From: Chenopodium formosanum
Lineage: Eukaryota; Streptophyta; Magnoliopsida; Caryophyllales; Amaranthaceae
NCBI GenBank assembly: GCA_024500155.1
Contig: CM044877.1
Coordinates: forward strand, 11,227,501 to 11,291,500
Reading direction: 5' to 3'
DNA: 64,000 nucleotides
Both the position numbers and the translations under genes were made by a program. Shown here piece by piece: positions 11,174-21,878 of this stretch. The notes under the pieces were generated by a model that saw only the letters and a program-made list of their open reading frames with translations, did not search any database and was not told the DNA's origin. The stretch's first letter is position 1, and the number at the start of each line of letters is the position of its first letter.

Positions 11174-12020
11174 AGAAATTTTGACTTTTACAATCTCTAA
11201 AAAAAACCACTTATTGACTTTTACCACCTTTATAAAACAAAATTAATAAATAAATAAATAAATAAATAAATATTTTACCACCACATAAAAAAAAAAAAAA
11301 ATGAAAGTTGACTTTTACAACCAATCATCTCCAACTAACGAATTTCGTCTATAAATATGTTAGTGAGGCCTACCATGTAGACGTGTTATCACATTATTGG
11401 GTAAATTTTTTTTAAAAAAACCATCCATTAATCGGTGGTTGCTGCCACCACTTGGCCGGCTACTAGCCCCTCCACCGGACCGACTGCTAGCCCCATCGCC
11501 GGACCGGTTACCAGCCCCACCACCAAATCGCCACTGCGGCACAGCACAACGCACTAGTCACCACCACCTGATTCCGACCCCCTTCCCTCCAATTTCAAAC
11601 CTCAAAACCATAGCCACCGAATTCTGACCCATAAAGCCCCGTCCTAATTCCGACCACTCTTAAAACCCTAGCCACCACCAAATTTCGCACTTCTAAAACC
11701 CTAGCCACCACCTAGTTCTGACCACCTCCATAGCCCACACCAAATTCTAACCCCTCTTTAGCTCCACACGAAATTCCGACCAACCGAGGTAAGTTGATTT
11801 CGTTTCCGGTTGGTTGACATGGAAAATCGGGGAAAATGGAGAGGAAACGTCAAAAAGGTGGGCCCTACTAACGAATTCATGGACGGAATCCATTAGTTGG
11901 TGACTTGGTAGTAAAGCCCAATTTTTGAAAATTTTGTTGGTGCTAAAATACAACCTTTTTTATGAAGGTGGTAAAAACCAATTAATGGTTTTTTCATGGT
12001 GGTACAAGTCAAAATTTCCA
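11174..12020. mobile_element. Non-autonomous long-TIR element with GC-rich interior
   Basis: The left end (about 11174-11243, GAAATTTTGACTTTTACAAT, then TTGACTTTTACCACCTTTAT) is repeated in inverse orientation at about 11950-12020. The interior is richer in C and G and made of repeated phrases such as AAACCCTAGCCACCACC and AATTCCGACCAC. That resembles captured or low-complexity gene leader sequence, as in Pack-MULE-type elements. The class is inferred, and I found no clear 9-bp duplication. Confidence 0.5.
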
Positions 12021-12607
12021 TAATAAAATGTTGCTTTTTGTAATTTCTTTTTTATAAATTGATTATTTAATTTAAAACTACACATTTGATATCTCAATTG
12101 AGTAGTTGAGTGACATGACTATTTTAAAAATGGAACCTTTATTTATAAAAAAAGACATTGAGGGAATTGATCATAACCAACTTCAATCTAAAAAATACTT
12201 TATCTATTTCTATTTATTTACTTCGTTTTCATTTTAAGTTGTCCTATAATAATTATTTCATGTGTTTTATATTTTTATGAGTTGAAATTACATTGGGATA
12301 AGTAGAATAAATACTTAATTACCCTTACTAATTTTCTTCTTTTTTTCCAATTTCTTTCCCTTTTATTAAGGGTAAAATTATCTTCAACCTCTTAATTTTC
12401 CACTCTACTTCTTATACTTTTTTTTTTGAAGGATACTTCTTTTACCTACCCTCTTCTGGTTTCAATAAAAAAAAAAAGTCATAAAACCCTATTTTATATA
12501 TTTTTTTATTCTCATCCCTTTAACATGGGATGGCATATATTATTTTTTTTTTCAAAATAAATGAAAATGGAGGGAATCTAAAGTCTTATCACATGTTCAC
12601 ATCAATT

Positions 12608-13210
12608 ATCCTCACAAGAGTAACTAGGTGCATATCTCCTACTTGTTAAGGATGGATACAGGAGGGTTAATTGGTAAATTCATTTAGTTTTTGTGATTTT
12701 TTTATTGCTACAGTGGTATTTTTAATGTAAATTATACTTACCGTGGAATTTTTAATGTACTATTAGAGTATGAGCTATTTTAGTAGTACTATTTATAGCC
12801 ATTATAATTAGTAGTACAAATATTATACCACTTGAAAAAAAATAATATTCACCACTCTTTTTGTCGTATAGCTGCTATTTACTTGGCAAGTAAATAGCAG
12901 CTATTCGCCAATACTTAACCGAGTGCAACTAGGTGCATAGCTCCTATATGTTTAGGATGCATATAGAAGGGTTAATTGGTAAATTCACTTAGTTTTTGAG
13001 ATTTTTTTATTGCTACGGTGGTATTTTTAATGTACCATTATAATTATAGTGAAATTTTTTTAATGTACCATTATAATTATAGTGGAATTTTAAAGCTATT
13101 TTAGTAGTACTACTTATAGCTATTATAGGTAATATTTGTACCACTAGAAAAAAAAAATTCACCACTGTTTTGTCGTATAGTTGGTATTCACTTATTATGT
13201 AAATAGCACA
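12608..13210. repeat. Tandem duplication of about 300 bp
   Basis: Two adjacent, diverged copies start at about 12617 and 12920. Shared phrases include AACTAGGTGCATA, GGGTTAATTGGTAAATTCA, TTTTTTTATTGCTAC and TTTTGTCGTATAG. The second copy is interrupted at its 3' end by the deleted hAT element; its continuation, GCGCCAATACTTAACC, resumes at about 14663. Confidence 0.7.
12871..12901. repeat. Perfect 14-bp palindrome with 3-base loop
   Basis: GCTGCTATTTACTT and its exact complement are separated by GGC. It lies at the end of the first tandem copy and may be the terminus of an old MITE. Confidence 0.7.
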
Positions 13211-13215
13211 CAAGC

Positions 13216-14651
13216 TAAACATGGGCAACGGGCTGTGCCGTGCCGCCGCGGGTCGTGCCTGGCCGTGTCGTGGTGGGGGCCGTGTCGTGCCTGAAATTGG
13301 CACACCTCAGCCCACGGCACGACACGCCCCACGTGCCTTGCGGGCCGTGCCGTGCCAGGCCGCGGGCCAAACTGTGCCATTTTTTTTTAATAAATGAAAA
13401 AAAAAACGATATATATTTTTTTAAGTACAACTTAAAACTATGTGATTAATTTATGTTTATGTTAATGTTAATATATTTTGTTTAGATTTTTTGAACAACT
13501 TTATTTTAATTTAGGTTATATAAATTATTTATCTAATTATGTTTAAGTTTATATAAACAAATAAACACAATTTTATTAATTTAGCAAAAAACAACAATGA
13601 ATATAATAAAAAAAAAATACGAGTGCGATAATCCGAAAACACAAAAAATTGAAGAATAACTTATTTTATTATATGACGGTAGCCAGTACGATAGTTCAAT
13701 AATACAAAATAATTAATGATAATTAAAAATTGTACAATAGTGTATGAATAACTTCATTTATTATACGGAATACGAAGTTCGATAATACAAAAATTATACA
13801 ATAGTGTATAATGTAAATATGTAATAATGTAATTATTATTGGTCGTCTTCGTCTTCGTCTTCATCTTCGTCTTCGTCTCCTTGTGGTTCAAGTTCATCAG
13901 CCAATTGAGTTGATTGAGAAGTATGAGAACTAAAAGAAGTCGACGTTCCTTCATCGTCATCGTCGTTTTGTGCATAAGTACGATCTTGAGAACGAGTTTC
14001 GGCATCCAACCAATCCTTGAAGCAAACACGCAGTTCAAGTGTTTTAGGTTTTAGTCTTGTTCTTCTATCGTCTAAAACTCGTCCCGACGCACTAAAAACT
14101 CTTTCGGAGGCAACTGAGGAGACTTGGATAGCAAAAATATCACGAGCCATTGCCGACAAAATTGGATGTTTCTCGGTTTGTGATTTCAACCAATCAAGGA
14201 TGTCGAGGCCAAACTTCTCTTCATCGTCCATGCCTTTCATAAAGTCGTAACTTAGGTACATTTGCAACTCCGAAACATCGCTTTGTGTTCTCTTACTTGA
14301 TGATGATTCCGTACCTGAAAACTTGGACATCATGTTAGCAGCTTGTGCAAATAAACCTTTGGCCCGTTTACCTGAAAACTAGCCGTTATTATAGCTGTTG
14401 GAAAACCGCTCTAAAACGGCTAGTTTCCAACGGCTATGGCATGGGCCGTGCCGTGTCGTGCCGGGTCCGGCCGTGCCTCGTGCCGTGCCGGCATGCCGGC
14501 CCACGTGCCAGCCACCGTGCCGCCCGCCGTGCCACGGGCCATGCAAGTGCCAAAATCCAAAATAGTGTTCACGACACGGCCCACAGGTGGGCCGCCGTGC
14601 CAAGCCGGAACCGTGTCGGGCCCGTGCCGGCACGACCCATGCCCATCTTTA
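13216..14651 (-). mobile_element. Internally deleted hAT derivative
   Basis: The ends (TAAACATGGGCAACGGG at 13216 and its inverse, with one change, TAAAGATGGGC, at 14651) and the CCGTGCC blocks match the element at 1106-5399. Only the 3' part of the transposase remains. The sequence passes directly from GCCCGTTTAC (about 14362-14371) to GAAAACTAGCCG, corresponding to a loss of about 2.7 kb of the full element (roughly 2355 to 5067). The bases flanking the ends do not form a clean 8-bp repeat (ACACAAGC against CATGCAGC). Such a derivative could move only with transposase supplied elsewhere. Confidence 0.85.
13836..14365 (-). pseudogene. hAT transposase C-terminal remnant
   Basis: The frame encodes the last roughly 165-175 residues of the transposase seen at 1804-4162. 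It includes the dimerisation region (LDILDWLKSQTEKHP, then SVASERVFSASGRVL) and the acidic tail. The BED finger and catalytic core are gone. It is open but has no promoter or N-terminus of its own. Confidence 0.85.
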
Positions 14652-14795
14652 CATGCAGCTATGCGCCAATACTTAACCTCCTCACAAACAAACATGTTGT
14701 CATGCATAAAATTGAATTAAGAAAATGATATTGTACCCTATTTACTTGCAAAAAGTTTGGTTCAAAATTAGTTATACTTCCGCTCTTTTTTTAGG

Positions 14796-15798
14796 AAAAA
14801 TTGCTGGGAATAATCCCACCTTTTGAGCGTCCACGATAAATAATAATACCCAATCCGCTCAAAATGGTCCCTGGTGACCATTAACCGGTTGAAGAGGTAA
14901 TTTTGTTTTTTTAAAAGTTTAATTTACACACGTCACAATTTGATTAATCAAAAACGAAAAAATAATTAAAAAAAAAAAGTAAAATCAAATTAAAAATAAA
15001 ACACAGCCACCTAAGTTTCAGCCACCACCATCCTCACACACCACCCAAACCAGACCCTGAAACCACCACCACCCAAAAACCACAGCGCCGAGGACTAGGT
15101 GCCCACGCCAGCCATCCCAACCCCAAAACCCCCAAACCAGACCCCTGGAAACTGTGTGAATCGAGGTCGAGGGACGTCGACGCGGTCGAAGTGGGGGACA
15201 GGAAAGGTCAGCGCGGCCGGGAAAGGGATAGGGAGGGGACTGAATTTAAGACGACGGATAAATTGAGGTCGGGGGACGACGACCAGGAACCCACCGCGAC
15301 CGGAATCGAGATAGGGAAGGGGAGGGAAGCGGTACGGCTGCCTGGGTTTCGTGAGGGAGGGAGGTGGGTTGGTGGTTTGGGCGGCTGGAATTATGGTTTC
15401 AACACTGCCTGTTTCGTGGGAGAAGAAGGCGGGTGGTGGTTTAGGGCAGGGGATTTCGGTGCTAGCGTTGTCGCTGGGGTTGGGGGCGTCTGGGTGGCCG
15501 GAGCCACGGGGCAGGGAGTCAGGGGCGGCGAGGTAGGGTGGGTTAGGCTGGTGGATGGTTTTTCAATTTTTTTTTTATTTTTTGTTTTTTTCTTAAAAAA
15601 ATTAAATTAACTTTCTTTTAATTTTTTTGATCAATCATAGGTCAACACGGGTCTTGCAACTTGTTATAAGAGGTTACTTGAGTGGTTGGGACCATTTTAA
15701 ATGGATTGGATATAAAGGTCAGATTATTTAAAAATATTTCAAAGGTGGGATTATTTTTCGCGGACGCTCTAAAGGTGGAATTATTCCCAACAATTTTT
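14796..15798. mobile_element. Non-autonomous TIR element with GC-rich interior
   Basis: The left terminus (AAAAATTGCTGGGAATAATC, then CACCTTTTGAGCGTCC) and the right terminus on the minus strand (AAATTGTTGGGAATAATTCC, then ACCTTTAGAGCGTCC) match for about 40 bp, with further inverted similarity inside (AATGGTCC/GGACCATT). The interior (about 15000-15560) is GC-rich. It contains a 139-codon open frame rich in Gly/Arg with no motif, probably captured or low-complexity sequence. It is likely a MULE-type non-autonomous element. Confidence 0.55.
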
Positions 15799-16398
15799 TT
15801 CTCCTTTTATAATGACACATTTCTTTTGTCATGTTTGTGAACTTATAAGTTCAACAATTAATATAAAAAATTATTTATTATCAAACATGTACTTGAAAAT
15901 AAATATATTTTTTAAACAAATTGTACATCGCACAAGCTTCATCTATTAAAAATAGATACTCCACTATAGTTTGTTAGAAAAATTAAATGCAAATATAAGG
16001 TTTTCCTTAAAAAAAATGTAAATTTAAGGGTGGGTACAAACGGGATGAGATGGGGCAGCCGGGCAGGGCGAGATGGAATGGGTACGGTCTAAATCAGTCG
16101 CTTTCTTCCCCGCATGGGTCCTGCTTCATGCCGCAAACTTGGGACCAACATCATTAAGGTGCTTTCAATTTCCTCAATTTCCTCAATTTCTTAACTTCAT
16201 TTTTGTTTTTACTTTTTCACATATTTGCCATAATTTTGATTAAGTTAGCCCTATTGTACCTGATTTGATTTTACTTATCTGAGATTATATTGAGTTTATG
16301 GCCATAAATTTGGGCTAAATTCCATAGATAGTCGAGTCTGATTGCTTAACAATGAATACAAAAAAAGGAAGCTTGTTTATTTTGGGACAAAGAGGGTA

Positions 16399-16491
16399 CT
16401 TCCTCCATCCTTTAATTAGATATGCCTACTTCTCTTTATTATGCGAGTAATTTATGTTAGAAATAGGCGTCTAATAAAGGGACAGAAGGAG
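16399..16491. mobile_element. Stowaway-like MITE, 93 bp
   Basis: The ends CTTCCTCCATCCTTTAATTAG and CTAATAAAGGGACAGAAGGAG are inverted copies, flanked by TA on both sides (16397-16398, 16492-16493). Confidence 0.6.
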
Positions 16492-16921
16492 TATTATGTT
16501 TATTTTGTTCAACCCAATGTAGAGTCTACCTTGGGTAGATAAATGGGACAAAGGGAGTATTAACATTGATTATGTGAAATTATCATCTTATATTAATCCC
16601 ACTTTCTGATTAACATTGAACAACCAAATCCAGAGATCATAAATTCACAGAACTTACTATTGAACTACTGATGTTATAATGGCATAATGCTAATAGTCCT
16701 CAATATTGCCATAAATTGTTAATCCCAGATTACTATAACAATAAGACCCTCAAAGTTGGAGGTTGTGTTTATTTTTAGTTAATCTAAGTATAACATCAAT
16801 ATAAATTGATAGGCAAAAGTTGGAATTATTTGTAGTAAAAAATATATATATATTCCATAAACTCAATTTTAAGTGTCATCGCTCCAATAGCAATGCCAAC
16901 TAGCTTAGATAGTTATACGTA

Positions 16922-16922
<1 letters not shown>

Positions 16923-16976
<54 letters not shown>
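16923..16976. repeat. TA dinucleotide microsatellite
   Basis: An uninterrupted run of about 27 TA units. Confidence 0.95.
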
Positions 16977-16980
<4 letters not shown>

Positions 16981-17473
16981 GGGGTATCCAAGTTCATACA
17001 TTGTTGTCACAGATTTTCTTTTAGAGAGCAATGATAAGAGAGTCTAAGAGGAAATTGTTCTTTAATCTTTAGTTCTTTATAAACTTATGTTCAACTTACA
17101 TGATCGTTTGTTCAAAAAAAAAAAAAAACCCTTAGATGATGGTAGCAGGACACTACAATTTATTAATGCTATACACATTTGCATCTGAGGCTGTTTTTTT
17201 AAGAAACATCTTAATTAATTTTGTTTATAAGGTAGTCTTGATGATATGTGAGAAAGAAAGTTATGCACATATTTTTTTGTTTATCAGTATGCATAGATAA
17301 GCATAACTGCATTTTGGTGTAGGATAGGATAGAACAATAATTCAATTTCGTTAAGCAGCTGCTTGCTTGTTTATTAAGAATCTGGTTGATTGAGTTAACA
17401 CGAGTATCTATTTAGTGTTATTTCAACATTTTGTTCTGCCATTGGACAACTGAACATTTATATGAGTAGCAAA

Positions 17474-18099
17474 GAATTGAACTGTATGTTGTTGTGGTAG
17501 TTTTCATATGTTATTGATGATATCCAATTGTGTTCTTAGACTTATGTTTCTTTGTTGTATGAAGCGTTAGAATGTTAGATGGTGCCATTTGTTTGGCAAA
17601 GGAATATGATAAAAATAACTGGTATGCACATTCAATATATTTTAGCTAAACTAAATTGTTGTCAGTAAATGTACACCGAAATCAAATAGCAATAAAAGAG
17701 TTTTAACAGTACTAATAATATTATGTGAATCATCCTTGCTTAGTTTTACTTCTAGAAGCATGCATTCTGCAATTTGATGTAGGAAAGAATTGAGTTGTAT
17801 ACTTGTATGATTGTTGTGGTATTCTTCATTTATATTGATGATATACAACCGTGTACTTAAAATTGTGTTTCTTTGATGTATGAATCGTAAAAGGAATATG
17901 ACTCTTTCTATACAAACATAACTGGTATGTACATTCAATCAAATTTAGCTAAACTAAATTATTGTCAGCAAATTAAATGTACACTGAAATCAAATAGCAA
18001 TAAAAGAATTTTAGCAGTACTAATAATATGATGTGAATTATCCTCGGTTAGTTTTTCTTCCAGAAGCATGTATTCTGCAATTTGATGTAGCTGAAAAAT
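17474..18099. repeat. Tandem duplication of the Ca-ATPase 3' end
   Basis: Two copies of about 310 bp lie head to tail: 17474-17786 and 17787-18099. Both contain GCTAAACTAAATT, ATCAAATAGCAATAAAAG, CAGTACTAATAAT and the phrase AGAAGCATG-ATTCTGCAATTTGATGTAG. That last phrase in the second copy is the end of the intact pump gene. The outer copy is a degenerate repeat of the last codons plus 3' flank and is not translated in frame with a gene. Confidence 0.8.
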
Positions 18100-21000
18100 G
18101 GTCTTTCTGCGACAGGTATAAACTTGACGAGCCACCCTAGAGGCCAGGATACTGCTGCAATTCCGATACAAACACCCCACTGTCCCCAATTTAATCTTTC
18201 TGTGTTGGCAAATTTCTTGAGGAATTCAACCATCACCACCTGGAGGATAATGGTTATGGCAATGATGGCTAGGAACAACCTGTTCTTGTGTATCCCTTCA
18301 AATATGTTCTTCTTCTCCAGCTTCCTTGCATTAAATTCATTGAAAACCTGACACAACACAAAGGTATTGAATAGGAGCGTATCCTTCACCTTGCTCCCTA
18401 CACCAAAGATCGATTCTCCCTTAAATTGTAAGGTCAAGAGGACTGCTATCTGGTATAGGGCTTGAGACATCAGATTTCTCCACATCACATTGGTGATGAG
18501 TGGCTCCGTTCTTCCAACAGGTGCCTTGTCCATCAATTCTTTTGCCGGTTTCTCGGTTGCAAGAGCTAAGGCACCTAAGGTGTCCATAATCAAATTGACC
18601 CATAAGAGTTGAACTGCGGTTAGTGGAACCTCACCTGCTGAAACTGCTGCTACAAAGTTGATTGTCAGAGCTGCAACATTTACAGTAAGCTGGAACTGGA
18701 TGAACTTTTGAATGTTGTTGTAAACACATCTACCCCAATTCAAAACTGTTGCTACCGAAGCAAAATTATCATCCAGGATGACAATGTCTGAGCTCTCTTT
18801 TGCAACTTCAGTCCCTTGTATTCCCATAGAAAGCCCTATGTCTGCTTCTTTTAATGCTGGTGCATCGTTTGTGCCATCTCCGGTTACTGCAACCACATGG
18901 CCTTTTTGTTTGAGGCATTGCACCATAAGAAGCTTATCAAAAGGAGAGGATCTAGCCATGACGCGTATCTTGTCAACTTTCTCAATCCTTTCTTTCTCCG
19001 TGTAGCTCCGAAATTCTGGACCTTCAACAACAGCACTGTTGATGTCATCACCAGGCTGCAATATCCCACATTCAACGGCTATTGCTCGTGCAGTGAATAC
19101 ATTATCCCCTGTGATCATCTTGATATTTACTCCGGCATTTTGACAATCTTGAACAGCTTTCTTTACCCCTGGTCTACACGGGTCCTTTAGACCAACCATT
19201 CCGAGCAATGTCAGACCATCATCTGTGAGCTTTTCTTGATCCATTTCTTCATCTTCCTTATGTACTACTTCTTTGTGAGCAAAGGCAATGCATCTGAGGC
19301 TGCTAGCTGCCATGCTTTGAATTATCTGCTCGAAAGTTTCCTTTGCCTCACCATTCATAGACTTCAAATCTCCTGATGCTTCATAGTAAGAGGAACATTT
19401 ATCTAGTATCATTTCAGCTGCACCTTTCCAGTGTACATAAACATTTTTGTTTTCTTTTCCTTTGATTAACACGCCACTTCTTTTCTTCTGCGAATTGAAG
19501 GCTTCCACGTGAAGGATTGTACAGTCCTGGTTCAGCTTCTGCATGTCCATGTTGAGCTCCAGCACGGCCCAAGAGAGTAGGGCCTTTTCTGTTGGGCTGC
19601 CTGAGAACTCGTAATCTGAGCTTGAAGATGAACTCCTGTAGACACTTCCTGTGGTATTGAGCCCAACACCTTGCTGGATGAATGCAAGAAGATCAGCATC
19701 AATCTCAGAGGTTGTACCTTGTTCCATTGGACTCTGGCCCAACCAGACTTTTGTGACCTTCATCTGGTTCTGGGTGAGAGTGCCTGTCTTGTCTGTGCAA
19801 ATGGTGGTGGCGGACCCCATTGTCTCACATGCTGAGAGTTTACGAACCATAGCCTGATCAGCCATCATTCTCTTCATTGAATAAGCGAGTGTGAGGGTGA
19901 CAGCCAATGGCAACCCCTCGGGGATTGCAACCACAACAATCGTAACAGCAGCAGCAACTATTCTGACGACAGCATTAAGCACATCGTTCACATTCGTTTT
20001 GCTTCCATTGAATTCTCTTCTGCCACTCTCATCTTTGGTATTCCCTGTGAAGTATCGTACCAACAACACTACAAGTACGAGGAAAGCCACAGCCAAGCCA
20101 AGCTTACCAATTGACGATGTTAGCTTGTTAAGCCGAGCTTGTAGTGGTGTTCGTTCATCTGTGTTGCGACTTGCAGAACTCATCAGCTCTCCCCAGACTG
20201 TATTCATTCCAACGGAGGTGACGAGCATCTTACCATAACCATCTGCAACCTTTGTCCCTGACACCAAGTACGGATGTTGAACTCTGTCAATGCCCACATG
20301 ATCACTCTCCCCAGTCATGCTAGACTCATCAACTTGTAATGAATGACCATCAATGAACAAACCATCAGCTGGTACTTGATCTCCAGTGTTCAAGCAGACA
20401 ATGTCTCCAACAACAATCTCATATATTGAAACTTGTTGTCGTCGCCCGGCCCTTACTACATCTATCTTGATATTATTGCTTTGTTTGGATAGCTTTTCAA
20501 ACTGTTTACTCTGTCTAAAATTACTCAGAGAAGAGACAATGATGACAAGAAAAACAGCAACAAATATGCTCCCTCCATCGTACCATCCCTCTTTCGGTCC
20601 CTTCTGCTTGATACCGAAACCAAGAGAAAGAGCAGCACAAAACAGAAGAATAAGGATGGTGAAGTCCTGAAAGGCTTCCCACACAAAGTGAAGCAACCCT
20701 TGAGAAGGTGGTTTTTTGTATGTGTTTGTGCCAAAGGCCTCATGACGGTTAGCAAGGTCTCGCTCATCACCATCAATACCATTCTCTAGGTTGGTATTGA
20801 CAGCAGAAGCAATGGAGTCTACCCCACCAAAATCTCGAAGTGTTTGTAAGTTTTTTTCTTTGGTAAGTTTGCTTAGGGATATTTGATCAACATTCGCAAA
20901 TGTTTGATGCTGTGGTTCAAGGTTTAAAACAGTGTAAGAAGAAGAGTGTAACAACTTACCCTCACTGCGTTCCCTTTTCCGAGCAGGCAAGAGTAACGCT

Positions 21001-21119
21001 CTCGAATAGTAGATGCTAGCAAAAGCTCTTTGCCACCTTTTGCTCGGTTTACTGAGGGTTTCGGGTATCCTCAATAAAACATCAATGCAAACTAAGCTCG
21101 CATGTAATGTGCTCGTCAT
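18048..21119 (-). CDS. Plasma-membrane-type Ca2+-ATPase (P2B, ACA12/ACA13-like), intact
   Basis: This pump exports cytosolic Ca2+ in exchange for protons using ATP, most likely at the plasma membrane. The gene is one 1023-codon exon, which fits the Arabidopsis ACA12/ACA13 branch (intronless, about 1020-1035 residues); other ACA genes have introns. Visible landmarks: basic amphipathic N-terminal autoinhibitory/calmodulin-binding type stretch (about 24-45, PSKRWQRAFASIYYS); membrane helices at about 150-170 and 183-199; actuator TGES at 269-272; PEGLPL of helix 4 at 400-405; phosphorylated Asp443 in DKTGTLT; nucleotide-binding KGAAE at about 565; GDGTNDAPA at 747-755; then the C-terminal helix bundle to about 1000. 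No catalytic residue is missing. It is the tandem partner of the broken copy at 7385-10465. Confidence 0.95.
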   Translation of the reverse strand: MTSTLHASLVCIDVLLRIPETLSKPSKRWQRAFASIYYSRALLLPARKRERSEGKLLHSSSYTVLNLEPQHQTFANVDQISLSKLTKEKNLQTLRDFGGVDSIASAVNTNLENGIDGDERDLANRHEAFGTNTYKKPPSQGLLHFVWEAFQDFTILILLFCAALSLGFGIKQKGPKEGWYDGGSIFVAVFLVIIVSSLSNFRQSKQFEKLSKQSNNIKIDVVRAGRRQQVSIYEIVVGDIVCLNTGDQVPADGLFIDGHSLQVDESSMTGESDHVGIDRVQHPYLVSGTKVADGYGKMLVTSVGMNTVWGELMSSASRNTDERTPLQARLNKLTSSIGKLGLAVAFLVLVVLLVRYFTGNTKDESGRREFNGSKTNVNDVLNAVVRIVAAAVTIVVVAIPEGLPLAVTLTLAYSMKRMMADQAMVRKLSACETMGSATTICTDKTGTLTQNQMKVTKVWLGQSPMEQGTTSEIDADLLAFIQQGVGLNTTGSVYRSSSSSSDYEFSGSPTEKALLSWAVLELNMDMQKLNQDCTILHVEAFNSQKKRSGVLIKGKENKNVYVHWKGAAEMILDKCSSYYEASGDLKSMNGEAKETFEQIIQSMAASSLRCIAFAHKEVVHKEDEEMDQEKLTDDGLTLLGMVGLKDPCRPGVKKAVQDCQNAGVNIKMITGDNVFTARAIAVECGILQPGDDINSAVVEGPEFRSYTEKERIEKVDKIRVMARSSPFDKLLMVQCLKQKGHVVAVTGDGTNDAPALKEADIGLSMGIQGTEVAKESSDIVILDDNFASVATVLNWGRCVYNNIQKFIQFQLTVNVAALTINFVAAVSAGEVPLTAVQLLWVNLIMDTLGALALATEKPAKELMDKAPVGRTEPLITNVMWRNLMSQALYQIAVLLTLQFKGESIFGVGSKVKDTLLFNTFVLCQVFNEFNARKLEKKNIFEGIHKNRLFLAIIAITIILQVVMVEFLKKFANTERLNWGQWGVCIGIAAVSWPLGWLVKFIPVAERPFFSYIKLQNTCFWKKN

Positions 21120-21237
21120 GTACGTTGGTATGCCTTTGTTAGCTTGAAAGCGTACTTAGCTAATACTAATATGAATGAAATATTTGGGTTATGGCTAATA
21201 GTTGAAGGTCGAAAATCGGAATATTGAGTCTAATAAT

Positions 21238-21791
21238 CAGTGGCGGATCCAGGATTTTCGAACTGGTGAGTCACCATCAATAATTGATCACTTGTCCTTA
21301 TTCCAAAAATAAGACATAAAAATCCATACTACAATAGTACTTAAAAATTTAATCTTACAAGTCGAAAGTATGTACTCCAAATAAATAACATGTTACAAAC
21401 ATATAGTACTATAAAATTATTACATTAAATTGCCTTTATAACTTTTTACTTAATTGATAAGCTTTGTGGGAAAATATTAAAATTGGTTGCACAAATAAAG
21501 TATAAATAGAAACAAGAATTATTAAAAAATTTTACGGAATACAAAAAAATGAGATAACTTAAGAGACCTGTTATTAAATATAACAGGTCTCTTTGATGAA
21601 AAATGAAAGCAGCGCAACAAACAAATTCAATGTCAGCAGAAAAGAGACCAGTTATCTAAATAACCGATCTCTTTGTAATTTAAAAAAAAATACGAGTATC
21701 TGGCATTCTGACAAAGTGCTAGGGAGCAATAGCAGAAAAGAGACCTCCTATCTATAATAGGCGGTCTCTTTGATATTTTTTTATAAAAAAA

Positions 21792-21822
<31 letters not shown>

Positions 21823-21870
21823 GCTTGTGAGTCACGTGACTCACCATGCACCTACATAGATCCGCCCCTG
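21238..21870. mobile_element. hAT-type MITE with three internal hairpins
   Basis: The left end CAGTGGCGGATC and the right end on the minus strand CAGGGGCGGATC form short TIRs. The flanks CTAATAAT (21230-21237) and CGAATAAT (21871-21878) match at 7 of 8 positions, as expected for an aged hAT duplication. There is no coding sequence. Three AGAGACC stem-loops occupy the middle, and a T run precedes the right end. Confidence 0.75.
21561..21771. repeat. Three AGAGACC...GGTCTCT stem-loops
   Basis: Hairpins lie at 21561-21593 (14-bp perfect stem, 5-base loop), 21641-21674 (13 of 15 paired) and 21737-21771 (14 of 15 paired). All share AAAGAGACC at the base, but the upper stems differ while remaining self-complementary. 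Units two and three also share the lead-in AGCAGAAAAGAGACC. Confidence 0.8.
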
Positions 21871-21878
21871 CGAATAAT

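Larger units (their letters stand above)
15799..17473. other. Intergenic DNA with small repeats
   Basis: No gene is seen. It contains a GC-rich patch at about 16030-16140 (AAACGGGATGAGATGGGGCAG) resembling one end of a hAT element without a visible partner, a 93-bp Stowaway, a TA microsatellite and A/T runs. Confidence 0.45.

Noticed and set aside
15191..15610. 139-codon Gly/Arg-rich frame
   Set aside because: Lies inside a non-autonomous TIR element, is GC-rich and low-complexity, with overlapping alternative frames.
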